A stretch of 64,000 nucleotides of DNA, taken from NCBI RefSeq assembly GCF_016756395.1, contig NZ_AP018365.1:3385001-3449000 (forward strand). Direction: 5' to 3'. Position numbers and translations under genes: made by a program. Positions within the stretch are counted from its first letter, which is position 1, and each line of letters opens with the position of its first letter. The notes below the pieces were generated by a model that had not been told where the DNA came from, searched no databases, and was given only the letters and a program-made list of their open reading frames with translations. Shown here one piece after another: positions 37,691 through 45,824 of this stretch. Source of the stretch: Streptomyces sp. SN-593. GTDB lineage: Bacteria; Actinomycetota; Actinomycetes; Streptomycetales; Streptomycetaceae.

Positions 37691-38923
37691 TCAGTTGTGA
37701 CGGCCTCGCCTGCGGCTGAAGACCACCAGCGCACCGCCGGCGCCCAGCACCGTGACGGCTGCCGCGGCGGCCCACTCGACCTGTGCCGACGCACCGGTGT
37801 GCGGGAGGGACGGCGGGGTCGATGCCGGCGTCGTGGGCGGGGTGCCCGGGTGGTGCGACGGAGGCGTCGTGGGCGGAGTGCCCGGGTGGTGCGACGGAGG
37901 CGTCGTGGGCGGAGTGCTCGGGTGATCGGACGGCGGCGTCGTCGGGTGGTGGGACGGCGGAGTGGTCGGGTGGTGGGAGGGCGGAGTGGTCGGCGGCTTC
38001 GTCGGGTGATGAGACGGAGGCGTCGTCGGGTGGTGGCTCGGGTGATGCGAGGGGTGGTGTCCCGGGTGGTGGTGCCCTGGGTGCTGGGACGGCGGAGTGG
38101 TGGGCGGCTTGGTCGGGTGGTGGCTCGGGTGATGCGACGGGTGGTGCCCCGGGTGGTGGGACGGCGGCTTGGTCGGGTGGTGGGACGGCGGAGCGGTCGG
38201 CGGCTTGGTCGGGTGGTGGGACGGCGGAGCGGTCGGCGGCTTCGTCGGGTGATGCGACGGAGGCGTCGTCGGGTGGTGCGACGGAGGCGTCGTGGGGGGC
38301 TTCGTCGGATGGTGCGACGGAGGAGCAGTCGGCGGCTTCGTCGGGTGATGCGACGGAGGCGTCGTCGGGTGATGCGACGGGGGCGCCGTGGGCGGCTTGG
38401 TCGGGTGATGCGACGGAGGAGCGGTCGGCGGCTTCGTCGGGTGATGAGACGGGGGCGTCGTGGGCGGGCAGCTCTCGCTGTCGCTGGGCGCCGGACTGCC
38501 GCTCGGCCACGAGTCGCCGTGGCCCGGGGCCGAGCCGCCGCCGTACCCGCCCGGTGCGCCGGTGGGGTGGTGCTCGGCGGGCGCGGTGGAGGGCGCGGCG
38601 GTCGGTGCGGAGCCGTTCGGCCACGACGTGTCGTCGTCGTCCGCTGCCGCCGCCGACGACGACGGCTCCTGCGCCGGTGCGTCACTCTTCGGCGGCCACT
38701 CGCTGCCGTTCGGCCAGGACGTGTCCGACGGGGTGGCGGCGGACCGGAGCGCGGCGGTCGTCCCGCCGTCGTCCGCGGTGGCGGCGCCGGCCGGCGAGCC
38801 GGGCAGCAGCAGGCCGGCCGCGGCCATGACCGCCGCGCCGACCACTGCCGTGGAAGCCGCGGCGGCGCGGAACGTCCCCCGGCGGCGCGGCTCCGTGGGG
38901 GGATTCGTCTGCTGGTGATCCAT
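37691..38923 (-). CDS. His/Pro-rich sortase-anchored surface protein (LPHTG)
   Basis: The 410-residue protein begins with a signal peptide (RRRGTFRAAAASTAVVGAA to about residue 45) and ends with a sorting signal: LPHTG near residue 375, a hydrophobic span AAAAAVTVLGAGGALVVF and the tail SRRRGRHN. In between, residues 150-370 consist of about nineteen copies of a SHHPTKPPT- or SHHPTTPP-type unit. The two SWPNGS repeats (about 70-105) precede it. A sortase should attach it to the cell wall. The dense paired histidines could bind zinc, copper or nickel ions. I chose ATG at 38923; ATG 38938 is in frame. It lies between XPB and its usual partner gene. Confidence 0.82.
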   Translation of the reverse strand: MDHQQTNPPTEPRRRGTFRAAAASTAVVGAAVMAAAGLLLPGSPAGAATADDGGTTAALRSAATPSDTSWPNGSEWPPKSDAPAQEPSSSAAAADDDDTSWPNGSAPTAAPSTAPAEHHPTGAPGGYGGGSAPGHGDSWPSGSPAPSDSESCPPTTPPSHHPTKPPTAPPSHHPTKPPTAPPSHHPTTPPSHHPTKPPTAPPSHHPTKPPTTPPSHHPTTPPSHHPTKPPTAPPSHHPTKPPTAPPSHHPTKPPSHHPGHHPSHHPSHHPTKPPTTPPSQHPGHHHPGHHPSHHPSHHPTTPPSHHPTKPPTTPPSHHPTTPPSHHPTTPPSDHPSTPPTTPPSHHPGTPPTTPPSHHPGTPPTTPASTPPSLPHTGASAQVEWAAAAAVTVLGAGGALVVFSRRRGRHN

Positions 38924-39065
38924 GGGGGCAGAAAACATCAAATCGGACTGTTCATCTTGTATGCGCAGCACATGCCGCGCACAGATTCGCCTGTCCGGAC
39001 GCACCCCCGTCCCCACCCGCGCGGCGAAGTACAGTTGTCTGTTCGCCCATCCCTCGGAGGCCCCC

Positions 39066-40721
39066 TTGTCCTGCTTGATCGTCCAGAGCGACAAAACGCT
39101 CCTCCTGGAGGTCGACCACGAGCGGGCGGACGCCTGCCGCCGGGCGATCGCCCCGTTCGCCGAACTGGAGCGGGCCCCCGAGCACATCCACACCTACCGG
39201 CTGACCCCGCTGGGGCTGTGGAACGCCCGGGCGGCCGGCCACGACGCCGAGCAGGTGGTGGACGCGCTGGTCGAGTTCTCCCGCTACCCGGTGCCGCACG
39301 CCCTGCTGGTCGACGTGGCCGAGACGATGGACCGCTACGGCCGGCTGCGGCTGAGCAAGCACCCGGCGCACGGCCTGGTGCTGACCACCACCGACCGGCC
39401 CGTGCTGGAGGAGGTGCTGCGCTCGAAGCGGGTGCAGCCGCTGGTCGGCGCGCGGATCGACGAGGACACCGTCGCGGTGCACCCCTCGGAGCGCGGCCAG
39501 ATCAAGCAGGTGCTGCTGAAGCTGGGCTGGCCGGCCGAGGACTTCGCGGGGTACGTCGACGGCGAGGCGCACCCGATCGAGCTGGACCAGGACGGCTGGG
39601 CGCTGCGCCCCTACCAGCAGCAGGCCGTCGAGGGCTTCTGGCACGGCGGCTCCGGCGTGGTCGTGCTGCCCTGCGGCGCGGGCAAGACCCTGGTCGGGGC
39701 GGGCGCGATGGCGCAGGCGAAGGCGACCACGCTGATCCTGGTGACGAACACCGTCTCGGCCCGCCAGTGGAAGCACGAACTGGTGCGGCGCACCTCGCTC
39801 ACCGAGGACGAGATCGGCGAGTACAGCGGCACCCGCAAGGAGATCCGCCCGGTCACCATCGCCACGTACCAGGTGCTCACCACGAAGCGGAAGGGCGTCT
39901 ACCCGCACCTGGAGCTGTTCGACTCCCGTGACTGGGGGCTGATCGTCTACGACGAGGTGCACCTGCTCCCGGCGCCGGTCTTCAAGTTCACCGCCGACCT
40001 CCAGGCGCGCCGCCGGCTGGGCCTGACCGCGACGCTGGTGCGCGAGGACGGCCGCGAGTCCGACGTGTTCTCGCTGATCGGGCCGAAGCGGTTCGACGCT
40101 CCGTGGAAGGAGATCGAGGCGCAGGGGTACATCGCGCCCGCCGACTGCGTGGAGGTCCGGGTGAACCTCACCGAGAGCGAGCGGCTCGCGTACGCGACGG
40201 CGGAGACCGAGGAGAAGTACCGCTACTGCGCGACCACGGCGACCAAGCGGAGGGTGACCGAGGCGCTGGTGGCCAAGCACGCGGGGCAGCAGACCCTGGT
40301 GATCGGGCAGTACATCGACCAGTTGGACGAGCTGGGCGCGCACCTGGACGCCCCGGTGATCAAGGGCGAGACCACGAACGCGCAGCGCGAGAAGCTCTTC
40401 GACGCCTTCCGGCGCGGCGAGCTGTCGGTGCTGGTGGTCTCGAAGGTGGCGAACTTCTCGATCGACCTGCCCGAGGCGACGGTCGCGATCCAGGTCTCCG
40501 GCACCTTCGGATCGCGCCAGGAGGAGGCGCAGCGGCTCGGCCGCGTGCTGCGCCCGAAGGCCGACGGGCACGAGGCGCGCTTCTACTCCGTGGTGGCCCG
40601 CGACACCATCGACCAGGACTTCGCCGCCCACCGCCAGCGGTTCCTGGCGGAGCAGGGCTACGCCTACCGCATCGTGGACGCGGACGACCTGCTCGCGGGG
40701 TCCGCGGAGGCGGAGGAGTGA
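39066..40721 (+). CDS. XPB/Ssl2-type DNA repair helicase, TTG start
   Basis: The 551-residue protein is a superfamily 2 helicase of the bacterial XPB type. After an N-terminal domain (about 1-175), it shows motif I LPCGAGKTLVGAG (about 201-213), VTNTVSARQWK, the DEVH box VYDEVHLLPAP (about 297-307), GLTATLVREDG (motif III), and SGTFGSRQEEAQRLGRVLRPK (motifs V-VI, about 478-498). It would unwind DNA 3' to 5'. The start is TTG at 39066: GGAGG sits five bases upstream and the length then matches the mycobacterial protein; upstream sequence in the same frame is divergent promoter DNA. It is separated from the helicase-associated gene by two minus-strand genes. Confidence 0.95.
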   Translation: MSCLIVQSDKTLLLEVDHERADACRRAIAPFAELERAPEHIHTYRLTPLGLWNARAAGHDAEQVVDALVEFSRYPVPHALLVDVAETMDRYGRLRLSKHPAHGLVLTTTDRPVLEEVLRSKRVQPLVGARIDEDTVAVHPSERGQIKQVLLKLGWPAEDFAGYVDGEAHPIELDQDGWALRPYQQQAVEGFWHGGSGVVVLPCGAGKTLVGAGAMAQAKATTLILVTNTVSARQWKHELVRRTSLTEDEIGEYSGTRKEIRPVTIATYQVLTTKRKGVYPHLELFDSRDWGLIVYDEVHLLPAPVFKFTADLQARRRLGLTATLVREDGRESDVFSLIGPKRFDAPWKEIEAQGYIAPADCVEVRVNLTESERLAYATAETEEKYRYCATTATKRRVTEALVAKHAGQQTLVIGQYIDQLDELGAHLDAPVIKGETTNAQREKLFDAFRRGELSVLVVSKVANFSIDLPEATVAIQVSGTFGSRQEEAQRLGRVLRPKADGHEARFYSVVARDTIDQDFAAHRQRFLAEQGYAYRIVDADDLLAGSAEAEE

Positions 40722-40794
40722 GGCACCCGGGCCTCGGGCTCAGGGCCCCGGGGGTCCCCCGGCAGCCCGCTTCCGGGGGGCCGGGCCGGCGGGT

Positions 40795-40965
40795 TCAGTA
40801 GCGCTTGCCGTCGGCGCCGAGGAGGACGACCTCCACGGCCGTGGTGACGAACACCTTCACCGCGCGCAGCGCGTCGCCGACGACGTGGCGCGGGTGGCCG
40901 GGGCGGGCGCCGAGCGCGGTGCCGCCGTGGACGGTGGGACCTGGGGGAAGTGTGGTGGAGGCCAT
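40795..40965 (-). CDS. 56-residue hypothetical protein
   Basis: ATG at 40965 opens a 56-codon frame beginning MASTTLPPGPTVHGG, then RPGHPRHVVGDALRAVKVFVTTAVEVVLLG, and ending ADGKRY. GGTGGAGAC precedes the ATG, and TACGGT lies six bases upstream. The middle has an amphipathic helix and a hydrophobic strand; there is no transmembrane span. I do not recognise a family, but the codon use is strongly GC3-biased, and the frame fits between XPB and HelD genes. Confidence 0.55.
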   Translation of the reverse strand: MASTTLPPGPTVHGGTALGARPGHPRHVVGDALRAVKVFVTTAVEVVLLGADGKRY

Positions 40966-40971
40966 GTCTCC

Positions 40972-40977
40972 ACCGTA
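40972..40977 (-). promoter_or_regulatory. Leaderless -10 box of the 56-residue gene
   Basis: TACGGT (minus strand) stands six bases before ATG 40965. Confidence 0.4.
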
Positions 40978-41114
40978 GGGATCACACGGGCGGCCGACGT
41001 CGGGCCATGGACGGATATCGGGAGCCGCGGCTGCGACCTCGGGCGGACCCGCGACCCTGACGGGCGTGTCGGGGTCACCCCGAGAAGGGCGGCGGCCGGC
41101 CGCCCGGAAACCGG

Positions 41115-41144
41115 TTCGCGCCGCCGCGGCCCGGCGCGTATAGT
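41115..41144 (+). promoter_or_regulatory. Predicted helD promoter with flanking direct repeats
   Basis: TTCGCG (41115-41120) and TATAGT (41139-41144) are 18 bp apart, one of the few good -10 boxes here. CGGAAACCGG occurs at 41105-41114 and again at 41188-41197, possible operator copies. The leader to the GTG is about 120 bases. The remainder of the 306-bp gap holds no gene. Confidence 0.5.
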
Positions 41145-41271
41145 TCCGCGTCTTGCCGCCTCCCTGACGGGAGTGCCGCCGCCCGGACGGAAACCGGCCG
41201 GCCCCTTCGTGTCACCACCGCGTGCGTACGCGCCGCCGTACGCGCCCACGTACCTGCCCGGAGGCCAAGCC

Positions 41272-43428
41272 GTGCCCTCGCACGCCCCCGACCAGCCCGT
41301 CCCGACGACCCCCGCGGCGTCCTCCGCCGCCGGCGCCACCGACGCTCCCGCCGACGCCGGCGACGCTCCCGGCGCCACCGACGCCACCGGCCCGCTGGGC
41401 CGCGAGCGCGCCCACCTCGCGGCCTCCCGGGCCGCCCTGCGCGCCATGCGGCAGGACGTGGAGGCACTCGACATCAGCGACGTCACCGGGAACTGGGTCA
41501 ACGCGAAGATCCTCGCCGGCGAGATCGAGGTGCGCATCAAGGCGCTCGCCGACCTCGCCGGCACCCCGCTCTTCTTCGGCCGCCTCGACTACCTGCACGC
41601 ACCGGGCGTCGTGGCCGCCGAGGGGGCGGGCGGGGAGAGCTTCTACATCGGCCGCCGCCACGTGCACGACGCCGGCGGCGACCCGATGGTCATCGACTGG
41701 CGTGCCCCGGTCTCGCAGCCGTTCTACCGCGCCTCCCGGGTCGAGCCGATGGACGTGCGGCTGCGCCGCCGCTTCGGCTACACCGGCGGCGACCTGACCG
41801 CGTACGAGGACGAGCACCTGACCGACCCGGCCGAGGCGGACCGTTCCAGCAAGCTGCTCCAGTCGGAGATCGAGCGGCCGCGCGTCGGGCCGATGCGCGA
41901 CATCGTGGCCACGATCCAGCCCGAGCAGGACGAGATCGTGCGCGCCGGGGTCGGCGGCACCGTCTGCGTGCAGGGCGCGCCCGGCACCGGGAAGACCGCG
42001 GTCGGCCTGCACCGGGTGGCCTACCTGCTCTACGCGCACCGGGAGCGGCTGGCCCGCACCGGCACCCTGGTGATCGGACCGAACGCGTCGTTCCTCCAGT
42101 ACATCGAGCAGGTGCTGCCCGCGCTGGGCGAACTCCAGGTCAAGCAGGCCACCGTGGACGACCTGGTGGCCCACGTCCCGGTGCGCGGCACCGACACGGC
42201 GGCCACCGCGCGGCTGAAGGGCGACGCGCGCATGGCGGAGGTGCTGCGGCGCGCGGTCCGCTCGGGCATCAGCATGCCGACCGAGCCGGTCGTGGTGGTG
42301 CGCGGTTCACGGCGCTGGCGGGTGCCCGCCTACGAACTGGAGGAGATCGTCCGGGAGATGGCCGACCGCGACATCCGGTACGGGGCCGCCCGCGAGGCGC
42401 TGCCGCAGCGGATCGCGCACGCGGTCCTGGTGCAGATGGAGCGGTCCGGCGAGGCGCCCGACGACCGGGTGCAGGACGCGGTGGCACGCAACGCGGCGGT
42501 GAAGGCCGCGGTCAAGGCGTGCTGGCCGCCGGTCGATCCGGCCAAGACCGTGCTGCGGCTGCTGTCGGACCCGGAGTTCCTCGCCTCCTGCGCCGACGGG
42601 CTGCTGTCGGAGCAGGAGCAGCAGGTGCTGCTGTGGGCGAAGCCGGCCCGCGGGCTCGCCTCCGCGAAGTGGTCGGCGGCCGACGCGGTGCTGGTCGACG
42701 AGGCGAACGACCTGGTGCAGCGCACCGGTTCGCTCGGCCACGTGGTGCTCGACGAGGCGCAGGACCTCTCGCCGATGCAGTACCGCGCGGTGGGGCGGCG
42801 CTGCTCCACCGGGTCGGCCACGATCCTGGGCGACCTGGCGCAGGGCACCACGCCGTGGGCGACCGGGTCCTGGGCCGAGGCGCTGTCGCACCTGGGCAAG
42901 CCGGACGCCCGCGTCGAGGAGCTGACCCGGGGGTTCCGCGTGCCGCGCGAGGTCATCGCCTACGCGTCCCGGCTGCTGCCGTCCATCGCCCCCGGCCTCG
43001 CACCGGCGACCTCCGTCCGCGAGTCGCCCGGCGCGCTCTACGTGCGGCCGACCGCCGAGGACGCGCTCGACGCGGCCGTGGTCGCCGCCTGCCGCGAGTC
43101 GCTCGGCCACGAGGGCTCCATCGGGCTCATCGCGGCCGACCCGCGCGTCCCGGCGCTGGCGGCCGCGCTCGACGCCGCCGGCCTGCCGTACCTGTCCCCC
43201 GGCGAGGAGACCTCGGCGGCCGCCCGCCTCACCCTGGTCCCCGCCTCGCTGGCCAAGGGCCTGGAGTACGACTACGTGGTGATGGACGACCCCGCCGCGA
43301 TCGTCGCGGCCGAACCCGACGAGCGGACCGGTCTGCGCCGCCTGTACGTCTGCCTCACCCGTGCGGTCTCGGGTCTGACGGTGCTGCACTGCGCCCCGCT
43401 GCCGGCCGCCCTGGCGGCGGCCGGCTGA
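41272..43428 (+). CDS. helD: HelD-like RNA polymerase-associated UvrD-family ATPase
   Basis: The 718-residue protein has the HelD layout: a coiled N-terminal arm (RERAHLAASRAALRAMRQDVEAL, about 41-63), FYIGRRHVHDAGGDPMVIDWRAPVSQPFY (about 125-152), Walker A QGAPGTGKTAVGLHRVAYLLY (about 235-255), Walker B VVLDEAQDLSPMQYR (about 489-503), GDLAQGTTPWATGSW, and the C-terminal motifs LAKGLEYDYVVMDDP and RRLYVCLTRAVSGLTVL. HelD enters the RNA polymerase channels and frees stalled enzyme; some Streptomyces paralogues protect polymerase from rifamycin. Which class this one is cannot be read here, and I see no rifamycin-associated element upstream. GTG at 41272 follows CCGGAGGCC. Confidence 0.9.
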   Translation: MPSHAPDQPVPTTPAASSAAGATDAPADAGDAPGATDATGPLGRERAHLAASRAALRAMRQDVEALDISDVTGNWVNAKILAGEIEVRIKALADLAGTPLFFGRLDYLHAPGVVAAEGAGGESFYIGRRHVHDAGGDPMVIDWRAPVSQPFYRASRVEPMDVRLRRRFGYTGGDLTAYEDEHLTDPAEADRSSKLLQSEIERPRVGPMRDIVATIQPEQDEIVRAGVGGTVCVQGAPGTGKTAVGLHRVAYLLYAHRERLARTGTLVIGPNASFLQYIEQVLPALGELQVKQATVDDLVAHVPVRGTDTAATARLKGDARMAEVLRRAVRSGISMPTEPVVVVRGSRRWRVPAYELEEIVREMADRDIRYGAAREALPQRIAHAVLVQMERSGEAPDDRVQDAVARNAAVKAAVKACWPPVDPAKTVLRLLSDPEFLASCADGLLSEQEQQVLLWAKPARGLASAKWSAADAVLVDEANDLVQRTGSLGHVVLDEAQDLSPMQYRAVGRRCSTGSATILGDLAQGTTPWATGSWAEALSHLGKPDARVEELTRGFRVPREVIAYASRLLPSIAPGLAPATSVRESPGALYVRPTAEDALDAAVVAACRESLGHEGSIGLIAADPRVPALAAALDAAGLPYLSPGEETSAAARLTLVPASLAKGLEYDYVVMDDPAAIVAAEPDERTGLRRLYVCLTRAVSGLTVLHCAPLPAALAAAG

Positions 43429-43459
43429 ACCGGGGCCGGGCCGACCCGGGGCCGGCCGA

Positions 43460-43507
43460 CCCGGGGTTCGACGGGCCCGGGGTTCGACGGGCCCGGGGTT
43501 CGACGGG
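43460..43507. repeat. Three exact 16-bp tandem copies
   Basis: CCCGGGGTTCGACGGG is repeated exactly at 43460, 43476 and 43492 between converging helD and cutC. Confidence 0.9.
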
Positions 43508-43524
43508 CTCCTGGTGACGCCGGC

Positions 43525-44235
43525 TCAGCCGACGGCCACCGGCGAGTCGAGCGCTTCGCGCCAGGTGCGCACGGCGGACACGTCCACGGGTGCGGCCCAT
43601 CCGCCGGGCCGCACCGCGCCGCCGACGTGGAAGCCGGCCAGCCCGGCGGCGCGCAGCATGGGCACGTGGTCGAGCAGCAGCCCCCCGCCGACCAGCAGTT
43701 CCGGCTCGTAGCCGGGCTCGCCGGACCGTGCGGCCTCGTCGCACAGCACCGTCAGCCCGGCCCCGACGCCGTGCGCGGAGCCGGCGGTCAGGTAGGTGTC
43801 CAGGCCGGGCAGGCCGGCGAGTTGCAGGCGCAGCGCGTCACGGTCGACGGCGCGGTCCATCGCGCGGTGGAAGGTCCAGCGGCAGCCGTCGATCACGTCG
43901 ACCAGCGCGTGCACCGCGTCGAGGTCGGCGCGGCCGCGCGCGTCGAGGAAGCCGAGCACGAACTCGTCGGCGCCCTCGGCCCGCAGGCCCTGCGCGGTCT
44001 CGCACAGCACGTCCAGCTCGCGGGCGTCGCCGGCGCCGAAGCCGTCGGACAGCCGCAGCATGACGCGCAGCGGGATGCGCACCGCGGACCTGATCGCGCC
44101 GAAGGTCGCGCGGGAGGGTGTGAGCCCGTCGGCGGCCATATCGGTGACCAGTTCGAGGCGGTCGGCGCCGCCCTCCTGGGCCGCAACGGCATCCTCCGCG
44201 CCGAGGGCGATCACCTCGAAGATTGGTCTAGACAT
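43525..44235 (-). CDS. cutC: CutC family protein
   Basis: The 236-residue TIM-barrel protein matches CutC: FEVIALGAEDAVAAQEGGADRLELV (about 6-30), LRVMLRLSDGF, EFVLGFLDARGRADLDAV, the signature TFHRAMDRAVDRDAL (about 120-134), LTAGSAHGVGAGL and LLVGGGLLLDHVP. CutC was named for copper tolerance, but the biochemical activity is not settled and many homologues sit with aminosugar genes. Codons 2-4 are TCT AGA CCA, with a very rare AGA, because the start overlaps a DasR-like palindrome. ATG at 44235 has no clear ribosome-binding site. Confidence 0.9.
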   Translation of the reverse strand: MSRPIFEVIALGAEDAVAAQEGGADRLELVTDMAADGLTPSRATFGAIRSAVRIPLRVMLRLSDGFGAGDARELDVLCETAQGLRAEGADEFVLGFLDARGRADLDAVHALVDVIDGCRWTFHRAMDRAVDRDALRLQLAGLPGLDTYLTAGSAHGVGAGLTVLCDEAARSGEPGYEPELLVGGGLLLDHVPMLRAAGLAGFHVGGAVRPGGWAAPVDVSAVRTWREALDSPVAVG

Positions 44236-44237
44236 AT
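44222..44237. promoter_or_regulatory. DasR-like (dre) operator over the cutC start codon
   Basis: ATTGGTCTAGACATAT matches 12 of 16 positions of the dre consensus ACTGGTCTAGACCAGT that I recall for the GntR-type repressor DasR, including the TGGTCTAGAC core. It covers the ATG and the first three codons. Confidence 0.45.
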
Positions 44238-44320
44238 GAGCAAGGGTGCCACACCAGCCCCATCCGCGCGAGGGTCGGGGGGCATCGACGGCGCCGCGGG
44301 GGCCCGGGTCGGACGGTGGC

Positions 44321-44998
44321 CTATGCCTCCAGCAACTCCAGTTCGGTGCCGACGTTGCGGCGGGCCACCTGCTCCCAGTGGGTCCGGCCGTACTCGGTCC
44401 GGAACAGCCGCGGCAGCGCGAGCAGCCGGCGCAGCACCTCGGCGCGGCCGGCCCGGAAGTCCTCGTCCGGCACGAAGCCGTACTCCTCGCGGACCTCGGC
44501 GGCGTACGCGGCGTACGCCGCCGGGTCGCCGGCCAGCACCGCCAGGTCGGCGTCGCACAGCACCTCGCCGTCGGCGTCGCCCTCGGCCGGGTCGTGGTCC
44601 ACCGTCAGCCGTACCAGCCGGGCGACCTGTGCGATCCGCTCCGCGTCCACCCCGGCCTCGGCCAGCGCCCGTTCGGCCAGCGCGGCGCTGCGCTCCTCGT
44701 TCTCGCTGCGGTCCGGGCGGTAGACCGCGTCGTGGAACCAGGCGGCGAGCGCCACCGTGTCCGGGTCGTGCGCGTACACCGTCAGTTCCGTCACCCGGGC
44801 CAGCACCGCGACCAGGTGGTCGAGCGTGTGGTAGCGCCGCTGCGGCTCCGCCCACCGGGCCAGCAACTCCCGCCCGTAGACGGCGGGATCGGTCTCGTCC
44901 GCACCGCTCCGGCAGCGCCTCAGCAGCTCGGACCACTCCGCGAGCAGGGCGGCGTGACGGGGATGGGCTTCAGCTCGGCTCTCGGGCATGCCGATCAT
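44321..44998 (-). CDS. HD-domain metal-dependent phosphohydrolase-like protein
   Basis: The 225-residue protein has the pattern of small HD-like hydrolases: GRELLARWAEPQRRYHTLDHLVAVL (first His, about 43-67), LAAWFHDAVYRPDRSENEERSA (HD pair, about 83-104), LVRLTVDHDPAEGDADGEVLCDADLAVLAG (about 127-156) and a C-terminal Arg-rich helix with RTEYGRTHWEQVARRN. The H...HD...D ligand order is present. The substrate is unknown. ATG at 44998 or 44989 starts it; the second has GACAAT seven bases ahead. It lies between cutC and the butyrolactone receptor on the same strand, with gaps of 85 and 81 bp. Confidence 0.87.
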   Translation of the reverse strand: MIGMPESRAEAHPRHAALLAEWSELLRRCRSGADETDPAVYGRELLARWAEPQRRYHTLDHLVAVLARVTELTVYAHDPDTVALAAWFHDAVYRPDRSENEERSAALAERALAEAGVDAERIAQVARLVRLTVDHDPAEGDADGEVLCDADLAVLAGDPAAYAAYAAEVREEYGFVPDEDFRAGRAEVLRRLLALPRLFRTEYGRTHWEQVARRNVGTELELLEA

Positions 44999-45079
44999 TG
45001 TCCACGGCCGGCCCGGGTGCCCGTCCCCACCCCCCGGGGCGGCACGGCGGGCCGACCGCGCGGCTCCCGACGGGGCCGG

Positions 45080-45727
45080 TCACGGCACCAGGCAGGGCGC
45101 GCGCACCGCGCCCACCCGCGCCAGCAGGGCGGTCGCGTCGGGCCTGGCCTGGAGCCCGGCGAGCAGCAGCAGCCACAGGTCGTAGAGCCGGTCCTCGATC
45201 TGGTCGCGCCCGTCGAGCGCGTCGGAGACGGTGTGCATCCCGAAGAACGCGTAGACCACGCCGACCGCGGCCGTCTCGGGCGCGAGCCCGCCCGCCAGTT
45301 CACCCTGCGCGCGCGCCTCGCCCAGCAGCGAGCCCACGGTGTCGATCCAGCCGAGGAACGGCGCGGGCAGCGGGGTGTCGATGGCCCGCCGCTCGGTCCA
45401 CAGCCGCGACCCGGCGCGCACCACCACGTCGTCGCGGAAGGCGCGGGCGACCTCGAAGCTCAGCTTCACCAGCTTCTCCAGCGCGGACGCGTACGAACCC
45501 CGGACCCGGGCGATCATCTCCGGCCAGGTCGCGAAGTGCGCCTCGACGACCGAGAGGGCCAGTTGCTCCTTGTTGCCGAAATGGAAGTAGATCGCACCGC
45601 TGGTACGCCCGGACAGGGCGCTGATATCGCTGATACTGGTGCCGGCATAACCGTGTTCGTCGAACAACCGCGCCGCCGCCTCCACCAGACACCTGCGCGT
45701 CGTCTCCGCTCGCCCCTGCACATTCAC
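45080..45727 (-). CDS. Gamma-butyrolactone receptor (ArpA/ScbR-like TetR family)
   Basis: The 215-residue protein has the receptor-type DNA-binding domain: RCLVEAAARLFDEHGYAGTSISDIS and SGAIYFHFGNKEQLALSVVEAHFATWP (about 12-70), which match ArpA/ScbR helix-turn-helix sequence rather than generic TetR. The ligand domain includes RAGSRLWTERRAIDTPLPAPFLGWI (about 105-129) with the conserved tryptophan expected to contact the butyrolactone. It would repress its own gene and the divergent synthase until ligand binds. A TAGATT -10 box lies 30 bp upstream of GTG 45727 with an adjacent palindrome. It is divergent, 97 bp away, from the AfsA-like gene. Confidence 0.92.
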   Translation of the reverse strand: MNVQGRAETTRRCLVEAAARLFDEHGYAGTSISDISALSGRTSGAIYFHFGNKEQLALSVVEAHFATWPEMIARVRGSYASALEKLVKLSFEVARAFRDDVVVRAGSRLWTERRAIDTPLPAPFLGWIDTVGSLLGEARAQGELAGGLAPETAAVGVVYAFFGMHTVSDALDGRDQIEDRLYDLWLLLLAGLQARPDATALLARVGAVRAPCLVP

Positions 45728-45757
45728 TCCGATAGCCGCTTCGTCGCCGACGACGGC

Positions 45758-45778
45758 AATCTAGCGTGTCGCGCACAC
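45758..45778 (-). promoter_or_regulatory. Receptor promoter with adjacent palindrome
   Basis: On the minus strand TAGATT (complement of 45758-45763) is a -10 candidate. GTGTCGCGCACAC (45766-45778) is a near-perfect 13-bp palindrome immediately upstream of it. It is the best operator candidate in the 97-bp divergent region, but it does not clearly match the longer autoregulatory-element consensus. Confidence 0.4.
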
Positions 45779-45824
45779 CGAACGGCACCTGGCCCCTGAT
45801 GACGCGCGTGCGTATCTGCCGGAC

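Noticed and set aside
37815-38465. Repeat array considered as CRISPR
   Set aside because: The repeats are in-frame codons for a His/Pro-rich protein with a signal peptide and LPHTG anchor, without unique spacers.
37024-38685. Minus-strand Arg/Thr-rich frame of 553 codons
   Set aside because: Out-of-frame translation of the histidine-repeat surface gene and VanZ-like gene.
40966-41271. Rifamycin-associated element upstream of helD
   Set aside because: No matching palindrome was seen, so a rifamycin-protection role is not claimed.
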